Below, in pieces: positions 34,241 through 43,122 of a DNA stretch of 64,000 bases (positions are counted from its first letter, which is position 1; every line of letters begins with the position of its first letter). The DNA comes from Rhodospirillales bacterium (GTDB lineage Bacteria; Pseudomonadota; Alphaproteobacteria; Reyranellales; Reyranellaceae): positions 58,508 to 122,507 of the forward strand of contig JACPOB010000063.1 of assembly GCA_016185145.1 (NCBI GenBank), in the 5' to 3' direction. The notes below the pieces were generated by a model that worked only from the letters and a program-made list of their open reading frames with translations, ran no database searches and had not been told where the DNA came from. The position numbers and the translations under genes are program-made.

Positions 34241-35388
34241 CTCGACAACAGGCGATGCAATAGCGCCGCCGTCTTCGGTCCGCCATCGACGTCGCACGGC
34301 GGAAAGCTTTTTAGCGACGGGCCCGCGAGCGCCCGACCGACGGCGTCGGCCAAGCTCTGCGCCGACAACGCGCCGGGCGGCACCACCGTCACCATGCCGC
34401 GCTGGGCCAGGGCCTCGGCCCGATCCGACTGTTCGGTCTCGCGCTCCGTGGCAAAAGGCACGAGCACGGCGCGATCGGCGCAGCACAGGGTGTCGATGGT
34501 CGTATTGTAGCCGGCCTGGGAGATCGAAAGAGTGGCGTTGCCGAGAAGCGTCGCGAAGTCGGACCGGGCCGGTTCGACGACGACGCCTTGCTGGTCGCGG
34601 GCGATTGCGGCGCGGTCCTGCGCCGGCAGGTTCTCGCCCACCAGCAGCCGCCAGGTCCGTTCGGCCAGCGCCGTTTTCGGCCGCGCGGCGATGGCGGCCT
34701 CGAGCAGAGGCGCTCCCACGGCGCCGCCGCCCACCGACACGACGACCTCGTCCTTGCCATCGGCGCTCCGCATCCCCTGCGCCCCCTGGCGTGTAAAGTC
34801 TCGCTCCGAGACATAACCGGTATAGAAGGCCCGCTCTTCGATCCGCGCCCAGCCGGCAAAACTTCTCTCGAATGGTACGAGGCGGGGATCGCCATGGATC
34901 AGCACGGCATCGAAGCGATCCAGGAGCGCCACGGCCTCGTCGACCCTTTCGGGCCGGGCGCGCCGCACCACGTCACGCACCGAGCAGGCGATCAGCGGCC
35001 GCTTGGGCAGCATCCGCGCGGCCTCCAGAAGCGGCAGCAATTCGAAGCGCAGTCGCGTCCGGCCGAAGGGGAACTGCTCGGTGATCACGACGTCCGGCGC
35101 TTCAGCCCGCAGCAGACCGAGCAGCATCTCAGTGCGCCGACGCTGGAAGGCCTCGTCGACCGGACCGCCATCGGGCCGCGCGAGATCGCGCAGGCTCGTG
35201 TCGGCCGCGCGAAGCGGCGGGAGCTGGTGGAAGCGCGCGCCACCCAACACCAGGCCTTGGACTTGCGCGCCGCCCGACACCAGCAGCACGTCGAAGCCTC
35301 CGGCCGCGAGCGCCCGAGCCAGCGCAGCGGCGCGGCGCAGATGGCCGATGCCCAGCAGATGCTGCACATGGAAGAAGACCCGGCTCAT
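34237..35388 (-). CDS. MurG-like (GT28-fold) glycosyltransferase
   Basis: 383 residues of GT-B fold: N-terminal FFHVQHLLGIGHLRRAAALA (Gly-rich loop near residues 14-18) and a C-terminal donor site SVGGGAVGAPLLEAAI and NATLSISQAGYNTTIDTL. Related in plan to the protein encoded at 38382-39659, so the locus carries two paralogues. Acceptor and donor sugars are not predictable. ATGA overlap with the deacetylase. Confidence 0.85.
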   Translation of the reverse strand: MSRVFFHVQHLLGIGHLRRAAALARALAAGGFDVLLVSGGAQVQGLVLGGARFHQLPPLRAADTSLRDLARPDGGPVDEAFQRRRTEMLLGLLRAEAPDVVITEQFPFGRTRLRFELLPLLEAARMLPKRPLIACSVRDVVRRARPERVDEAVALLDRFDAVLIHGDPRLVPFERSFAGWARIEERAFYTGYVSERDFTRQGAQGMRSADGKDEVVVSVGGGAVGAPLLEAAIAARPKTALAERTWRLLVGENLPAQDRAAIARDQQGVVVEPARSDFATLLGNATLSISQAGYNTTIDTLCCADRAVLVPFATERETEQSDRAEALAQRGMVTVVPPGALSAQSLADAVGRALAGPSLKSFPPCDVDGGPKTAALLHRLLSR

Positions 35389-35975
35389 AGCGGCACGTTG
35401 AGGCGGTCGACCGTGACGCGGCCATCAGCGTGAGTGGAGAAGAAATGCAGGCAGCGCCAGTCGAGCTTGTGCGGCGGCCGACCCATCATGTCCCAGCCGG
35501 TGGCGAGCGCCAGCAGGGCGCGGATCGCGGCCTTGTGCGACACCGCCACCACGGGCTGCCCGGCGGCCGCGACCGACGACGCCCAGCGACCGATGCGGAC
35601 CATCGCGGCGCGCGGCGATTCCCCGCCCGGCGGCTGGAAGTCCAGTCCCTTGTTCTCAGCAGCGATGAAGGCTTCGCCGACGGTGGCACGCAGTTCAGCG
35701 ATGGTGTGGCCTTCCCATGTGCCGAAACTCATCTCGCGCAGCGCCGAATCGAGCACGACCGGCGCCGATGGCTGGAGCAGCTCGGCGGTACGGCGGGCGC
35801 GCTGCAATGGACTGCTGAGCCGCTTCCATCTATCGGCCGGCGATGGCAGGCGCCAGGCGCGAGCGTCGGCTTCTCCGGCGGCATTGAGCGGGGTGTCGGT
35901 GAGACCCTGCAGGCGGCGCTCGACATTCCAGTCGGTGCTTGCGTGGCGCAGCACGGCGAAAGACACGCTCATCAC
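35385..35975 (-). CDS. Histidine phosphatase (phosphoglycerate mutase-like) family protein
   Basis: 196 residues. RHASTDWNVERRLQG carries the phospho-accepting His10 (VLRHAST rather than the classic LxRHGxT), Glu in SALREMSFGTWEGHT acts as acid/base and the second His is in VVAVSHKAAIRALL. Lies inside a glycosyltransferase operon, suggesting dephosphorylation of a sugar phosphate or glycan intermediate (inference). Overlaps both neighbours by four bases. Confidence 0.9.
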   Translation of the reverse strand: MMSVSFAVLRHASTDWNVERRLQGLTDTPLNAAGEADARAWRLPSPADRWKRLSSPLQRARRTAELLQPSAPVVLDSALREMSFGTWEGHTIAELRATVGEAFIAAENKGLDFQPPGGESPRAAMVRIGRWASSVAAAGQPVVAVSHKAAIRALLALATGWDMMGRPPHKLDWRCLHFFSTHADGRVTVDRLNVPL

Positions 35976-37084
35976 AGCCTCGCCAAGGCCGCGGCCAGAG
36001 CATGGGCGGCGGCGTGCTCGTCATGTCGGGCTTTTACGCGCGCGCGCGCGGCCTTGCCCAGCTGTACGCGCGCTTCGGGGTTGTCGAGCAGCCGCGCCGT
36101 CGCCGCGGCGAATGCGCCGGCGTCGCCGATCGGCGTCAGCACGCCTGTGATGCCGTCGGTCACCACCGCGGGGACGCCGCCGGTGCGGCCGGCGACGACG
36201 GGGAGCCCCGCCGCCTGGGCTTCGAGGAAGGCCATGCCGTAGGCTTCGTTGATCGCGGGCCACAGGTAAAGATCCGCCGCGGCATATGTCGCGGGCAATT
36301 CGGCGTGCGGCACGGTGCCGGCGAAGCGCACGCGCTCGCCGGCCCCCTCGTCGTTGAGCGGCGCCATCAGCGCCTCGACCTCGCCGCGCGCCGGCCCGTC
36401 ACCGACCAGCAGCGCGCGCCAAGGCTTGTCCTTCAGCCGGCCGAGTGCGTCGGCGAGCACGCGGTAGGATTCGAGCTTGTCGCGGGTACGCATCATGCCG
36501 ACGCTGAGCAGCACGGGCGGATCGTTCGGCGCATGCGGCGCGCGAACGAACGGCCGCGTGTCGATGAAGGGCGGCAGCCAGACCTGATGCGCACCCGGCC
36601 GCAAGCGCGCCTTGACGCCGGCCACGTCGCGCGGATTGACCGTCAGAACGAGGTCGGCGGCCGCGAGGGCGCGCTCGACGGCGCGATGGCCGAGCCGTGT
36701 CGGCCCATGGGCGCGGCGCGGCGCGTGCGAGGCCTCGACCAGCACGTAGGGCACGCCGAGCGCGCGGGTCACGATCGGGCCCAGCCAATCGGGCTTGCGG
36801 TAGTAGCAGTGGTAGGTGAGCCAGAGATCGAAGCGCTCGGGATGGCGGACCGGCAGGGCGCGCCAGCGCGCGATCAGTCGCTGCGCCTGCGCCCGCGCGC
36901 GGCGTTCGAGCGCGAGATGGTCCTGCGGCGGGGGCACCCCCGGGGCGACGCGGCTCAGTGGCGGCGTCAACACCGTGTGGCCGAGACGGCGCAGCAGGCG
37001 CCCCAGCCCACGGGCCATCTCGCGATCGCCCGAGGGGATGGGACTGTCCGGCGACTTCAACGGCGTGTGCAGCAGCACGCGCAT
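35972..37084 (-). CDS. GT4-family glycosyltransferase
   Basis: 370 residues, GT-B fold. Retaining GT4 features: LLSVGMMRTRDKLESYRVL (donor loop start), RVRFAGTVPHAELPATYAAADLYLWPA, and the EX7E-type motif EAYGMAFLEAQAAGLPVVAG. N-terminal MRVLLHTPLKSPDSPIPSGDREMA includes the acceptor-side loop. Two bases separate it from the next upstream glycosyltransferase gene. Confidence 0.93.
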   Translation of the reverse strand: MRVLLHTPLKSPDSPIPSGDREMARGLGRLLRRLGHTVLTPPLSRVAPGVPPPQDHLALERRARAQAQRLIARWRALPVRHPERFDLWLTYHCYYRKPDWLGPIVTRALGVPYVLVEASHAPRRAHGPTRLGHRAVERALAAADLVLTVNPRDVAGVKARLRPGAHQVWLPPFIDTRPFVRAPHAPNDPPVLLSVGMMRTRDKLESYRVLADALGRLKDKPWRALLVGDGPARGEVEALMAPLNDEGAGERVRFAGTVPHAELPATYAAADLYLWPAINEAYGMAFLEAQAAGLPVVAGRTGGVPAVVTDGITGVLTPIGDAGAFAAATARLLDNPEARVQLGKAARARVKARHDEHAAAHALAAALARL

Positions 37085-37086
37085 GG

Positions 37087-38367
37087 CTACTCCGCGGCCC
37101 TTGCCTCCGATAGGAGGGCCTCTCGGCGGACATCCTGGCCCAGCGCCGAGGCGATCCAGTCGACACCGGCATCGAAGGAAAAGCGCGTACGCACGGTCTC
37201 GGCGGCGCGGTGCGCAAACTGCTGGCGCAGGTCGGGATGGGCGACCATGCGCGCCAAGGCGCCGGCCAGCGCTCCGGGCGCGCCGGGAGGCACCAGCAGG
37301 CCGTTGTCGCCATCCTCGATGAATTCGCCGATCGCGGCGGCGCGGGTCGAGACGATGGCGAGACCCTGGTGGGCCGCCTCCATCAACACGTTGGGCAGGC
37401 CGTCCTGGTCGCCGTCGGCCGCCTTCTTGCTGGCCAGCACGAACAGGTCGGCGCGCGCCAGGGCTGCGAACACCTGCTTCTGCGGCTGGGCGCCAAGCCA
37501 GGTGCAGCGCTCGGCGATGCCCAGACGATCGGCCTGCGCCTTCAGGAGATCACCGAGCTCGCCTGCACCGATATGCTCGAAGCGCCAGTGCAGCGTCTTG
37601 GGCAGCAGCGCCAGCGCGTCCAAAAGGTCGCTGAACCCCTTCTTCTCGACCTTGCGGCCGATCGACAGGATGACGACGGGATCGGCGGCATCGCCGCCGT
37701 CGCGTCGCGTCCTGAGGTGCATCGGCGCCGGCAAATGCGCGAAGTCGAGGCCGTGATAGATGAGCTTCACCTTGTCGGGCCGCGGCGCCAGGGCGCGCAG
37801 GCGCTGCACGCCCATGTTGGTGCAGGTCACGGCCCAGGCGCAGTCGGCGAGCTTTTCCGCCGCCTCCCAGGGCTCGCTGGTCCAGATGTCCTTGGCATGC
37901 GCCGACACGCTCCAGGGCAGGCCGCGCATCAGGGCGGCGTAGCGCGTCACCGACGTGGGCGTATGCAGGAAATGGGCGTAGAGCCGCTCGATGCCGGGCG
38001 GCAATTCGGCCGCCAGCACCAGCGCCTGGCCCCAGCGGCGCAACCGGTTGGCCGAGGGATCGCGCCGCAGGTCGGCCAGGAATCGCGCGCGCGCCATCGC
38101 GTAGCCCGGCAGGCGCCGTGCCTTCAGCCAGCCCCTCCAGACGCGGCTCGGATCGTCCTTGAGGTACTCCGGCAGGTAGACGACGCGGCCCTGCACGCGG
38201 TCGTGCACGGGATGTCGGTGCTTGTCGGTCGGCCGGCGCAGCGACCAGATTTCAAGGGCGACGCCGCGCGCCTCGAGGCCCGCGATCTCCTGGGCGATGA
38301 AGGTCTCGGACAGGCGCGGCCAGCCCTTGAGGACGACCGCGACGCGCGCGTCGATTGGCGAAGACAT
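37087..38367 (-). CDS. GT4-family glycosyltransferase (colanic-acid WcaL-like)
   Basis: 426 residues from the ATG at 38367. N-terminal VAVVLKGWPRLSETFIAQEI is typical of the WcaL/exopolysaccharide branch; the donor site reads VILSIGRKVEKKGFSDLLDAL and the C-terminal motif is DGLPNVLMEAAHQGLAIVST (E-X7-E region). Cytosolic, no membrane helices. Fourteen bases after the first gene of the operon. Confidence 0.93.
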   Translation of the reverse strand: MSSPIDARVAVVLKGWPRLSETFIAQEIAGLEARGVALEIWSLRRPTDKHRHPVHDRVQGRVVYLPEYLKDDPSRVWRGWLKARRLPGYAMARARFLADLRRDPSANRLRRWGQALVLAAELPPGIERLYAHFLHTPTSVTRYAALMRGLPWSVSAHAKDIWTSEPWEAAEKLADCAWAVTCTNMGVQRLRALAPRPDKVKLIYHGLDFAHLPAPMHLRTRRDGGDAADPVVILSIGRKVEKKGFSDLLDALALLPKTLHWRFEHIGAGELGDLLKAQADRLGIAERCTWLGAQPQKQVFAALARADLFVLASKKAADGDQDGLPNVLMEAAHQGLAIVSTRAAAIGEFIEDGDNGLLVPPGAPGALAGALARMVAHPDLRQQFAHRAAETVRTRFSFDAGVDWIASALGQDVRREALLSEARAAE

Positions 38368-38381
38368 GAAGGTGCCGGCGA

Positions 38382-39659
38382 TCAGGTCCTGGCGCGCGCC
38401 GGCGGCACGGCGGGCGGTGCGCCTGGCCCTGCTGGCATGTCGCTCGCCATCGCCTCGAGCGACGCGGGACCGCGATGGGGATGGGCAAGCTGCTTGGCGA
38501 CCAGGCGCCAGACGTTGGGCAGGCCGTCGAGCAGGCCGGGCACCACGACGTCGCTCGGCAGGCCCTGCTGCGGCAGCTGGCGCAGCGCTGTCGCCATGGC
38601 GTGCGGATCGCGGCCGCGATTGGCGTCGAGCATCTCGATCAAGCCGACATTGCGCGCGGCGCGGGCGCGGATGAACTGCTCCAGCCGCGGCTTGGTGCGC
38701 GGCACGATGATCGCTTTCTTGTCGAACGACAGGATCTCGCAGAAGGTATTGTAGCCGCCCATCGCCACCACGCCCGCCGCACGCTTCATCAAGGCGCCGA
38801 GATTGTTGGTGAAGGTGAGGGTGCGGATGTTCCTGAACTTGCCCGCGCGCTCCTTGAAGGTCTCGCGCTCGGCGGCCGACATGAAGGGGCCAAACACGAT
38901 CACCGCGCCGTAGGGGATGTGCGGATCGGTCTCGTAGGCCGCCAGCACCCAGTCGATCAGGTCGGCGCCATCCCCGCCGCCGCCGGCCGTCACCAGGATG
39001 AAAGGCCCGTCGATCTCCTCCATCTCGTGCGGCACATCGGTGTGCAGCGGCAGGTCGCGGCGCAGGTAGCCGGTATAGACCATCTTGTGGCGCACCGACG
39101 GCGGCACTTCGATGCCGGTCAGCGGCTTGTTGATCTGCGGCAGGCCGTAGATCCAGATCTCGTCGTAGAGGTCGCGCAGCGCCGGAACGACGTTCTTGCG
39201 CTCCCATTCGGCGGCGAGGGCCGCAGGATCGTCCATGACGTCGCGCAGGCCCAGCACCAGCGGCGTGCCGCGCTCCTTCAGCAGCTTCAGCGCCGGCACG
39301 ACCTCGCCACGCAGGCCGGTCGGCTCCTTGTCGATGATGAACAGGTCGGGCCGATAGATGTCCGCGGTGTCGCGGATGATCCGGGTCCGCATCTCCAGCG
39401 TATGCTCGACGCCGACCCTGAGGTTGGCCGAGTCGTAGTCGCCGTCGATCAGCTTGACCACGCCCGGGATGCGCACGAAGTCGATGCCCGAACGGAACTC
39501 ATAGGAGCCGATCACCGGCGAACCCGACAGGATCAGGACCGAGACGTTGGGGTCGGCCGCCACCAGGGCGTTGGCGATGGTGCGGCATCGGCTCACATGG
39601 CCGAGGCCGAAGGAGTCGTGGCTGTAGAGCAGCACACGCTTGGACCGGCTGTTAGGCAT
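38382..39659 (-). CDS. MurG-like glycosyltransferase, first gene of the operon
   Basis: 425 residues from the ATG at 39659. GT-B fold with N-terminal VLLYSHDSFGLGHVSRCRTI and C-terminal VTAGGGGDGADLIDWVLAAY, KRAAGVVAMGGYNTFCEIL and PRLEQFIRARAARNVG: the UDP-sugar-binding half of MurG-like enzymes. A Pro/Ala-rich C-terminal tail is probably disordered. The 180-base gap to the divergent ABC gene must contain the promoters of both operons. Confidence 0.88.
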   Translation of the reverse strand: MPNSRSKRVLLYSHDSFGLGHVSRCRTIANALVAADPNVSVLILSGSPVIGSYEFRSGIDFVRIPGVVKLIDGDYDSANLRVGVEHTLEMRTRIIRDTADIYRPDLFIIDKEPTGLRGEVVPALKLLKERGTPLVLGLRDVMDDPAALAAEWERKNVVPALRDLYDEIWIYGLPQINKPLTGIEVPPSVRHKMVYTGYLRRDLPLHTDVPHEMEEIDGPFILVTAGGGGDGADLIDWVLAAYETDPHIPYGAVIVFGPFMSAAERETFKERAGKFRNIRTLTFTNNLGALMKRAAGVVAMGGYNTFCEILSFDKKAIIVPRTKPRLEQFIRARAARNVGLIEMLDANRGRDPHAMATALRQLPQQGLPSDVVVPGLLDGLPNVWRLVAKQLAHPHRGPASLEAMASDMPAGPGAPPAVPPARART

Positions 39660-39839
39660 GCGAACGTCTCTCCTTGCCGAAGCGCGTCCTGCCCCGACCG
39701 GTGTATTCGGCCGGACTATGCCATAATGGGAGGGACACGCGAACCCCTGTCGCAATGCAAAATATCGAATGTAATCAAGGGACTGATCTAATATAGGAGA
39801 GTGGGGCGGCGCACCTGGGGGCTTGGACCGCGGATATTG

Positions 39840-42557
39840 ATGCAACGCAATCTGTTCACCTACATCTGGCGACACAGCAGGCCCGAGCAGGTTGTCATCC
39901 TGGGCCTCGTGGTGCTGGCCCAGGTCTTCTATTTCCTGTCGCTGACGGTGCCCAAGGACATCGTCAACAACGGCATCCAGGGCAACGCCTTCAGGCACTC
40001 CAAGACCATCCCCTTCCTGGTCTGGGAGCTCGATCTGTCCGCCGTCCTGCCCGGAAAGGTCCTGCGCATCTTCGACGGCTTCCAGGTCGACCAGCTCGGC
40101 TACCTGGTGACCATGAGTTTCGTCTTCCTGGGCGCCGTGATCGTGAACGCCCTGTTCAAGAAGACCATCAACACCCAGAAGGGCCGCATGGGCGAGCGCA
40201 TGCTGCGCCGCCTGCGCTACGAGCTCTATGAGCGCATCCTGCGGTTTCCGCCGGCCCACTTCCGCAAGGTCAAGCAGGCCGAGCTCGCGACCATGATCAA
40301 GGACGAGGTCGAACCGCTCGGCGGCTTCATCGGCGACGCCTTCGTCCAGCCGATGTTCCTGGGCGGCCAGGCGCTGACGGCGATCCTGTTCATCATGCTG
40401 CAGAACTGGCTGCTCGGGATCGTGGTCGTCGTGCTGCTGGGCGTGCAGATGGCGATCGTGCCGCGATTGCGCCGGCCGGTCCTGGTGCTCGGCCGCCAGC
40501 GGCAGATCACTGCCCGGCAGCTTGCCGGCCGCATCGCCGAAACCGCCGACGGCCAGCACGAGATCCACATCCATGGTGCGGCCAACTACGAGCGCGCCGA
40601 CATCTCCGAGCGTCTCGGCAAGATCTTCAAGATCCGCTTCGACCTCTATCAGAAGAAGTTCGTCGCCAAGTTCTGGAACAACATCCTGTCGCAAGCGACG
40701 CCGTTCGCCATCTACCTGATCGGCGGTTACTTCGCGCTCACCGGCCACATGGATGTCGGCGCCGTGGTCGGCGTGCTGCTGGCCTACAAGGACCTGCCGT
40801 CGCCGATCAAGGAGCTGCTCGACTGGGACCAGCAGCGCCAGGACGTCCAGATCAAGTACGAGCAGGTGATCGACCAGTTCCAGCCCGAAGGCATGATGCC
40901 CCAGGAGCTGCAGGTGATGCCCGACGGGCCGCCGCCGCCGCTGGGGCAGCAACTGGCGCTGGCCGGCATCACCGTCTCCGAGGATGGCCGGGTCAAGCAG
41001 CTCGACAGCGTGTCCTTGATGCTGCCGACCTGCGGCAGGCTCGCCGTGATCGGCGCCGCGAGCTCGGGCAAGGACGTGCTGGGCCAGGTGCTGGCGCGCG
41101 TCATTCTGCCGAGCAGCGGTTCGATCAAGCTCGACGGCAACGATTTCCTCCAGGTGCCCGAGTACGTGCTGGGCGCGCGGACGTCGTATGTCGGACAGGA
41201 GACCTACCTGTTTCCGGTCTCGGTGCGCGACAACCTTCTGTTCGGCCTGAAGATCCGGCCGGTCACGCCCGCCACCTACGACGACGCGGCCAAGGCGGAG
41301 CGCGAACAGATCCGCAAGGAGGCCGAGCGCGCCGGCAATCCGGCGCTCGATCCCAACGCCGACTGGATCGACTATGAGCTGGCCGGCGCGACCGGGCCCG
41401 CCGACCTGCTTCCGCGCATCGTCGAGGTGCTGAAGCAGGTCGAGCTCGACGAGGACATCTATGCGCTCGGCCTGCGCGGTACGGTCGACCCGACGCTGCG
41501 GCCCGATCTCGCCGAACGCATCCTGAAGGCCCGGCACGAGCTGCTCGGCCGCCTGCAGGATCCGAGCTATGCCGGCCTGGTCGAGACCTTCGACGCCGAC
41601 CGCTACAACCGCAACCTGTCGGTCGCCGAGAACATCCTGTTCGGCACGCCGCTCGGCAAGGACTTCGCCGGCGACAATATCGCGGTCGACCCCTACATGC
41701 AGTCGGTGCTCCGGTCGACGGGCATCGACCTCGACCTGCAGCGCATGGGCCTCACCATCGCCGAGACCATGGTCGAGCTGTTCTCCGGCCTGTCGCCCGA
41801 CAACCCGCTGTTCGAGCAGTACAGCTTCATCTCGGCCGACGAATTGCCCAACGTGCGACTGCTGCTGCAGCGCCTGGGCGGCAAGGGAATCGACGCCGTG
41901 CCCGAGGCCGACCGGCCGCGCCTGATGACGCTGCCCTTCCGCTACATCGAGGCGCGCCATCGCCTGGGCCTGATCGATGCCGACATGGAGGAGCGTCTCC
42001 TGGCGGCGCGACACGCCTTCGCCTCCGGTCTGCCCGAGCCGTTGCGCGGTGCCGTCGAGTTCTACGACTCCCAGCGCTACAACAGCGCCGCCACGCTGCA
42101 GGACAACATCCTGTTCGGCCGCCTGGTCTACGGCCAGGCGCAGGGCGAGCAGAGCATCGGCACCCTGATCTCCGACGTGCTGAGCGAGCTCGGCCTGCAC
42201 AACTCGGTGATCGAGGTCGGGTTGGAGTACAATGTCGGTGTCGGCGGCAAGCGCCTCACGGCGACGCAGCGCCAGAAGCTCGGCATCGCCCGCGCCTTGA
42301 TCAAGCGGCCGCAGCTGCTGATCGTCAACGAAGCGGTGGCCGCCTTCGACAGCCGCACCCAGGACCGCATCCGCGACAACATCCTGGCGGCGGCGAAGAA
42401 AGGCGACCGCGGTGTCGTCTGGATCGCCAACCGGCCGTCGCAGGCGGAGCCATTCGAGCAGATTGTCGTTATGCAGGGTGGCAGGATCGCCGCCCAGGGA
42501 GCGCCGTCGGAACTGGCGGCAAAAGGTGGGCTCTACGCCGAGTTGATGGCGTCGTGA
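39840..42557 (+). CDS. ABC exporter-like protein with degenerate, internally expanded ATPase domain
   Basis: 905 residues from the ATG at 39840. An N-terminal type I exporter membrane domain (about 1-330, RLRYELYERILRFPPAHF) leads into an ATPase domain ~525 residues long instead of ~240. Walker A is GAASSGKD (405-412) with Asp replacing Ser/Thr; the signature is KRLTATQ instead of LSGGQ; Walker B is LLIVNEAVAAFD with Asn830 before catalytic Glu831; the switch His is Asn864 (WIANRPS). Between Q-loop and signature the segment carrying NILFG occurs three times (near 463, 597 and 754). ATP hydrolysis is doubtful. Followed at 19 bases by a cyclic-nucleotide-binding gene, probably cotranscribed. 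A few alternative starts exist (GTG 39801). Confidence 0.9.
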   Translation: MQRNLFTYIWRHSRPEQVVILGLVVLAQVFYFLSLTVPKDIVNNGIQGNAFRHSKTIPFLVWELDLSAVLPGKVLRIFDGFQVDQLGYLVTMSFVFLGAVIVNALFKKTINTQKGRMGERMLRRLRYELYERILRFPPAHFRKVKQAELATMIKDEVEPLGGFIGDAFVQPMFLGGQALTAILFIMLQNWLLGIVVVVLLGVQMAIVPRLRRPVLVLGRQRQITARQLAGRIAETADGQHEIHIHGAANYERADISERLGKIFKIRFDLYQKKFVAKFWNNILSQATPFAIYLIGGYFALTGHMDVGAVVGVLLAYKDLPSPIKELLDWDQQRQDVQIKYEQVIDQFQPEGMMPQELQVMPDGPPPPLGQQLALAGITVSEDGRVKQLDSVSLMLPTCGRLAVIGAASSGKDVLGQVLARVILPSSGSIKLDGNDFLQVPEYVLGARTSYVGQETYLFPVSVRDNLLFGLKIRPVTPATYDDAAKAEREQIRKEAERAGNPALDPNADWIDYELAGATGPADLLPRIVEVLKQVELDEDIYALGLRGTVDPTLRPDLAERILKARHELLGRLQDPSYAGLVETFDADRYNRNLSVAENILFGTPLGKDFAGDNIAVDPYMQSVLRSTGIDLDLQRMGLTIAETMVELFSGLSPDNPLFEQYSFISADELPNVRLLLQRLGGKGIDAVPEADRPRLMTLPFRYIEARHRLGLIDADMEERLLAARHAFASGLPEPLRGAVEFYDSQRYNSAATLQDNILFGRLVYGQAQGEQSIGTLISDVLSELGLHNSVIEVGLEYNVGVGGKRLTATQRQKLGIARALIKRPQLLIVNEAVAAFDSRTQDRIRDNILAAAKKGDRGVVWIANRPSQAEPFEQIVVMQGGRIAAQGAPSELAAKGGLYAELMAS

Positions 42558-42576
42558 GGGAATTCAGGAGGACGCG

Positions 42577-43035
42577 ATGAACCTCAACGAAGAAGTCGAA
42601 CTGCTGAAAGGCGTGCCGATCCTGTCCAAGATCGAGCCGGCCAAGCTGAAGCTGCTGGCCTTCACCAGCGAGCGCGTGAACTACGCCGAGGGGCAGGAGC
42701 TCTGCCATCAAGGCGACCCGGGCGACGCCATGTACGTCATCCTGGGCGGCGTGGCCGACGTGCTGATCGACACGCCGACCGGCCAGATCCAGGTCGCCGA
42801 GATGAAGAAGAACGACTTCCTGGGCGAGATCGCCATCCTGTGCGACGTACCGCGTACCGCCACCATCAAGGCGCGCGAGCCGCTGAACACGCTGAAGATC
42901 TCCAAGGACACGTTCTACCGCATGGTCGGCGAGTTCCCGACGATGGCCATCGAGATCATGCGCGAGCTGGCGCATCGCGTGGAGGACACCAACAAGAAGC
43001 TGCGCGAGGCGACAGCGAACAACAAGGCCGCGTGA
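42577..43035 (+). CDS. Stand-alone cyclic-nucleotide-binding domain protein
   Basis: 152 residues, a single CNB domain with no DNA-binding or effector domain. The phosphate-binding cassette is FLGEIAILCDVPRTATIKA (FGExxLL-like with the conserved Arg), followed by helices and a Lys-rich tail. AGGAGG precedes the ATG. Its place directly after the atypical ABC gene suggests it regulates that protein in response to cAMP/cGMP (inference); two cyclase-type genes occur elsewhere in this window. Confidence 0.92.
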   Translation: MNLNEEVELLKGVPILSKIEPAKLKLLAFTSERVNYAEGQELCHQGDPGDAMYVILGGVADVLIDTPTGQIQVAEMKKNDFLGEIAILCDVPRTATIKAREPLNTLKISKDTFYRMVGEFPTMAIEIMRELAHRVEDTNKKLREATANNKAA

Positions 43036-43041
43036 ACGATG

Positions 43042-43122
43042 TCATGCTCTTCCGGACCGCGCGCATCTTGCGCGCTCATGACTCATGAGCGAGCTGGAAG
43101 CTCGCGGTCCGGAAGAGCATGA
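43042..43122. repeat. Family D palindrome overlapping a start codon
   Basis: Perfect 20-base arms: TCATGCTCTTCCGGACCGCG (43042-43061) and its complement (43103-43122), with an inner GCGCATCTTGCGCGCTCATG / ACTCATGAGC region. The right arm contains both a GGAAG Shine-Dalgarno-like sequence and the ATG (43119) of the methyltransferase gene. Confidence 0.95.

Noticed and set aside
39660..42200. Minus-strand extension of the 38382 glycosyltransferase ORF through the ABC gene
   Set aside because: An open antisense frame caused by high GC codon bias; the glycosyltransferase fold starts at ATG 39659 and the plus strand encodes the ABC protein.
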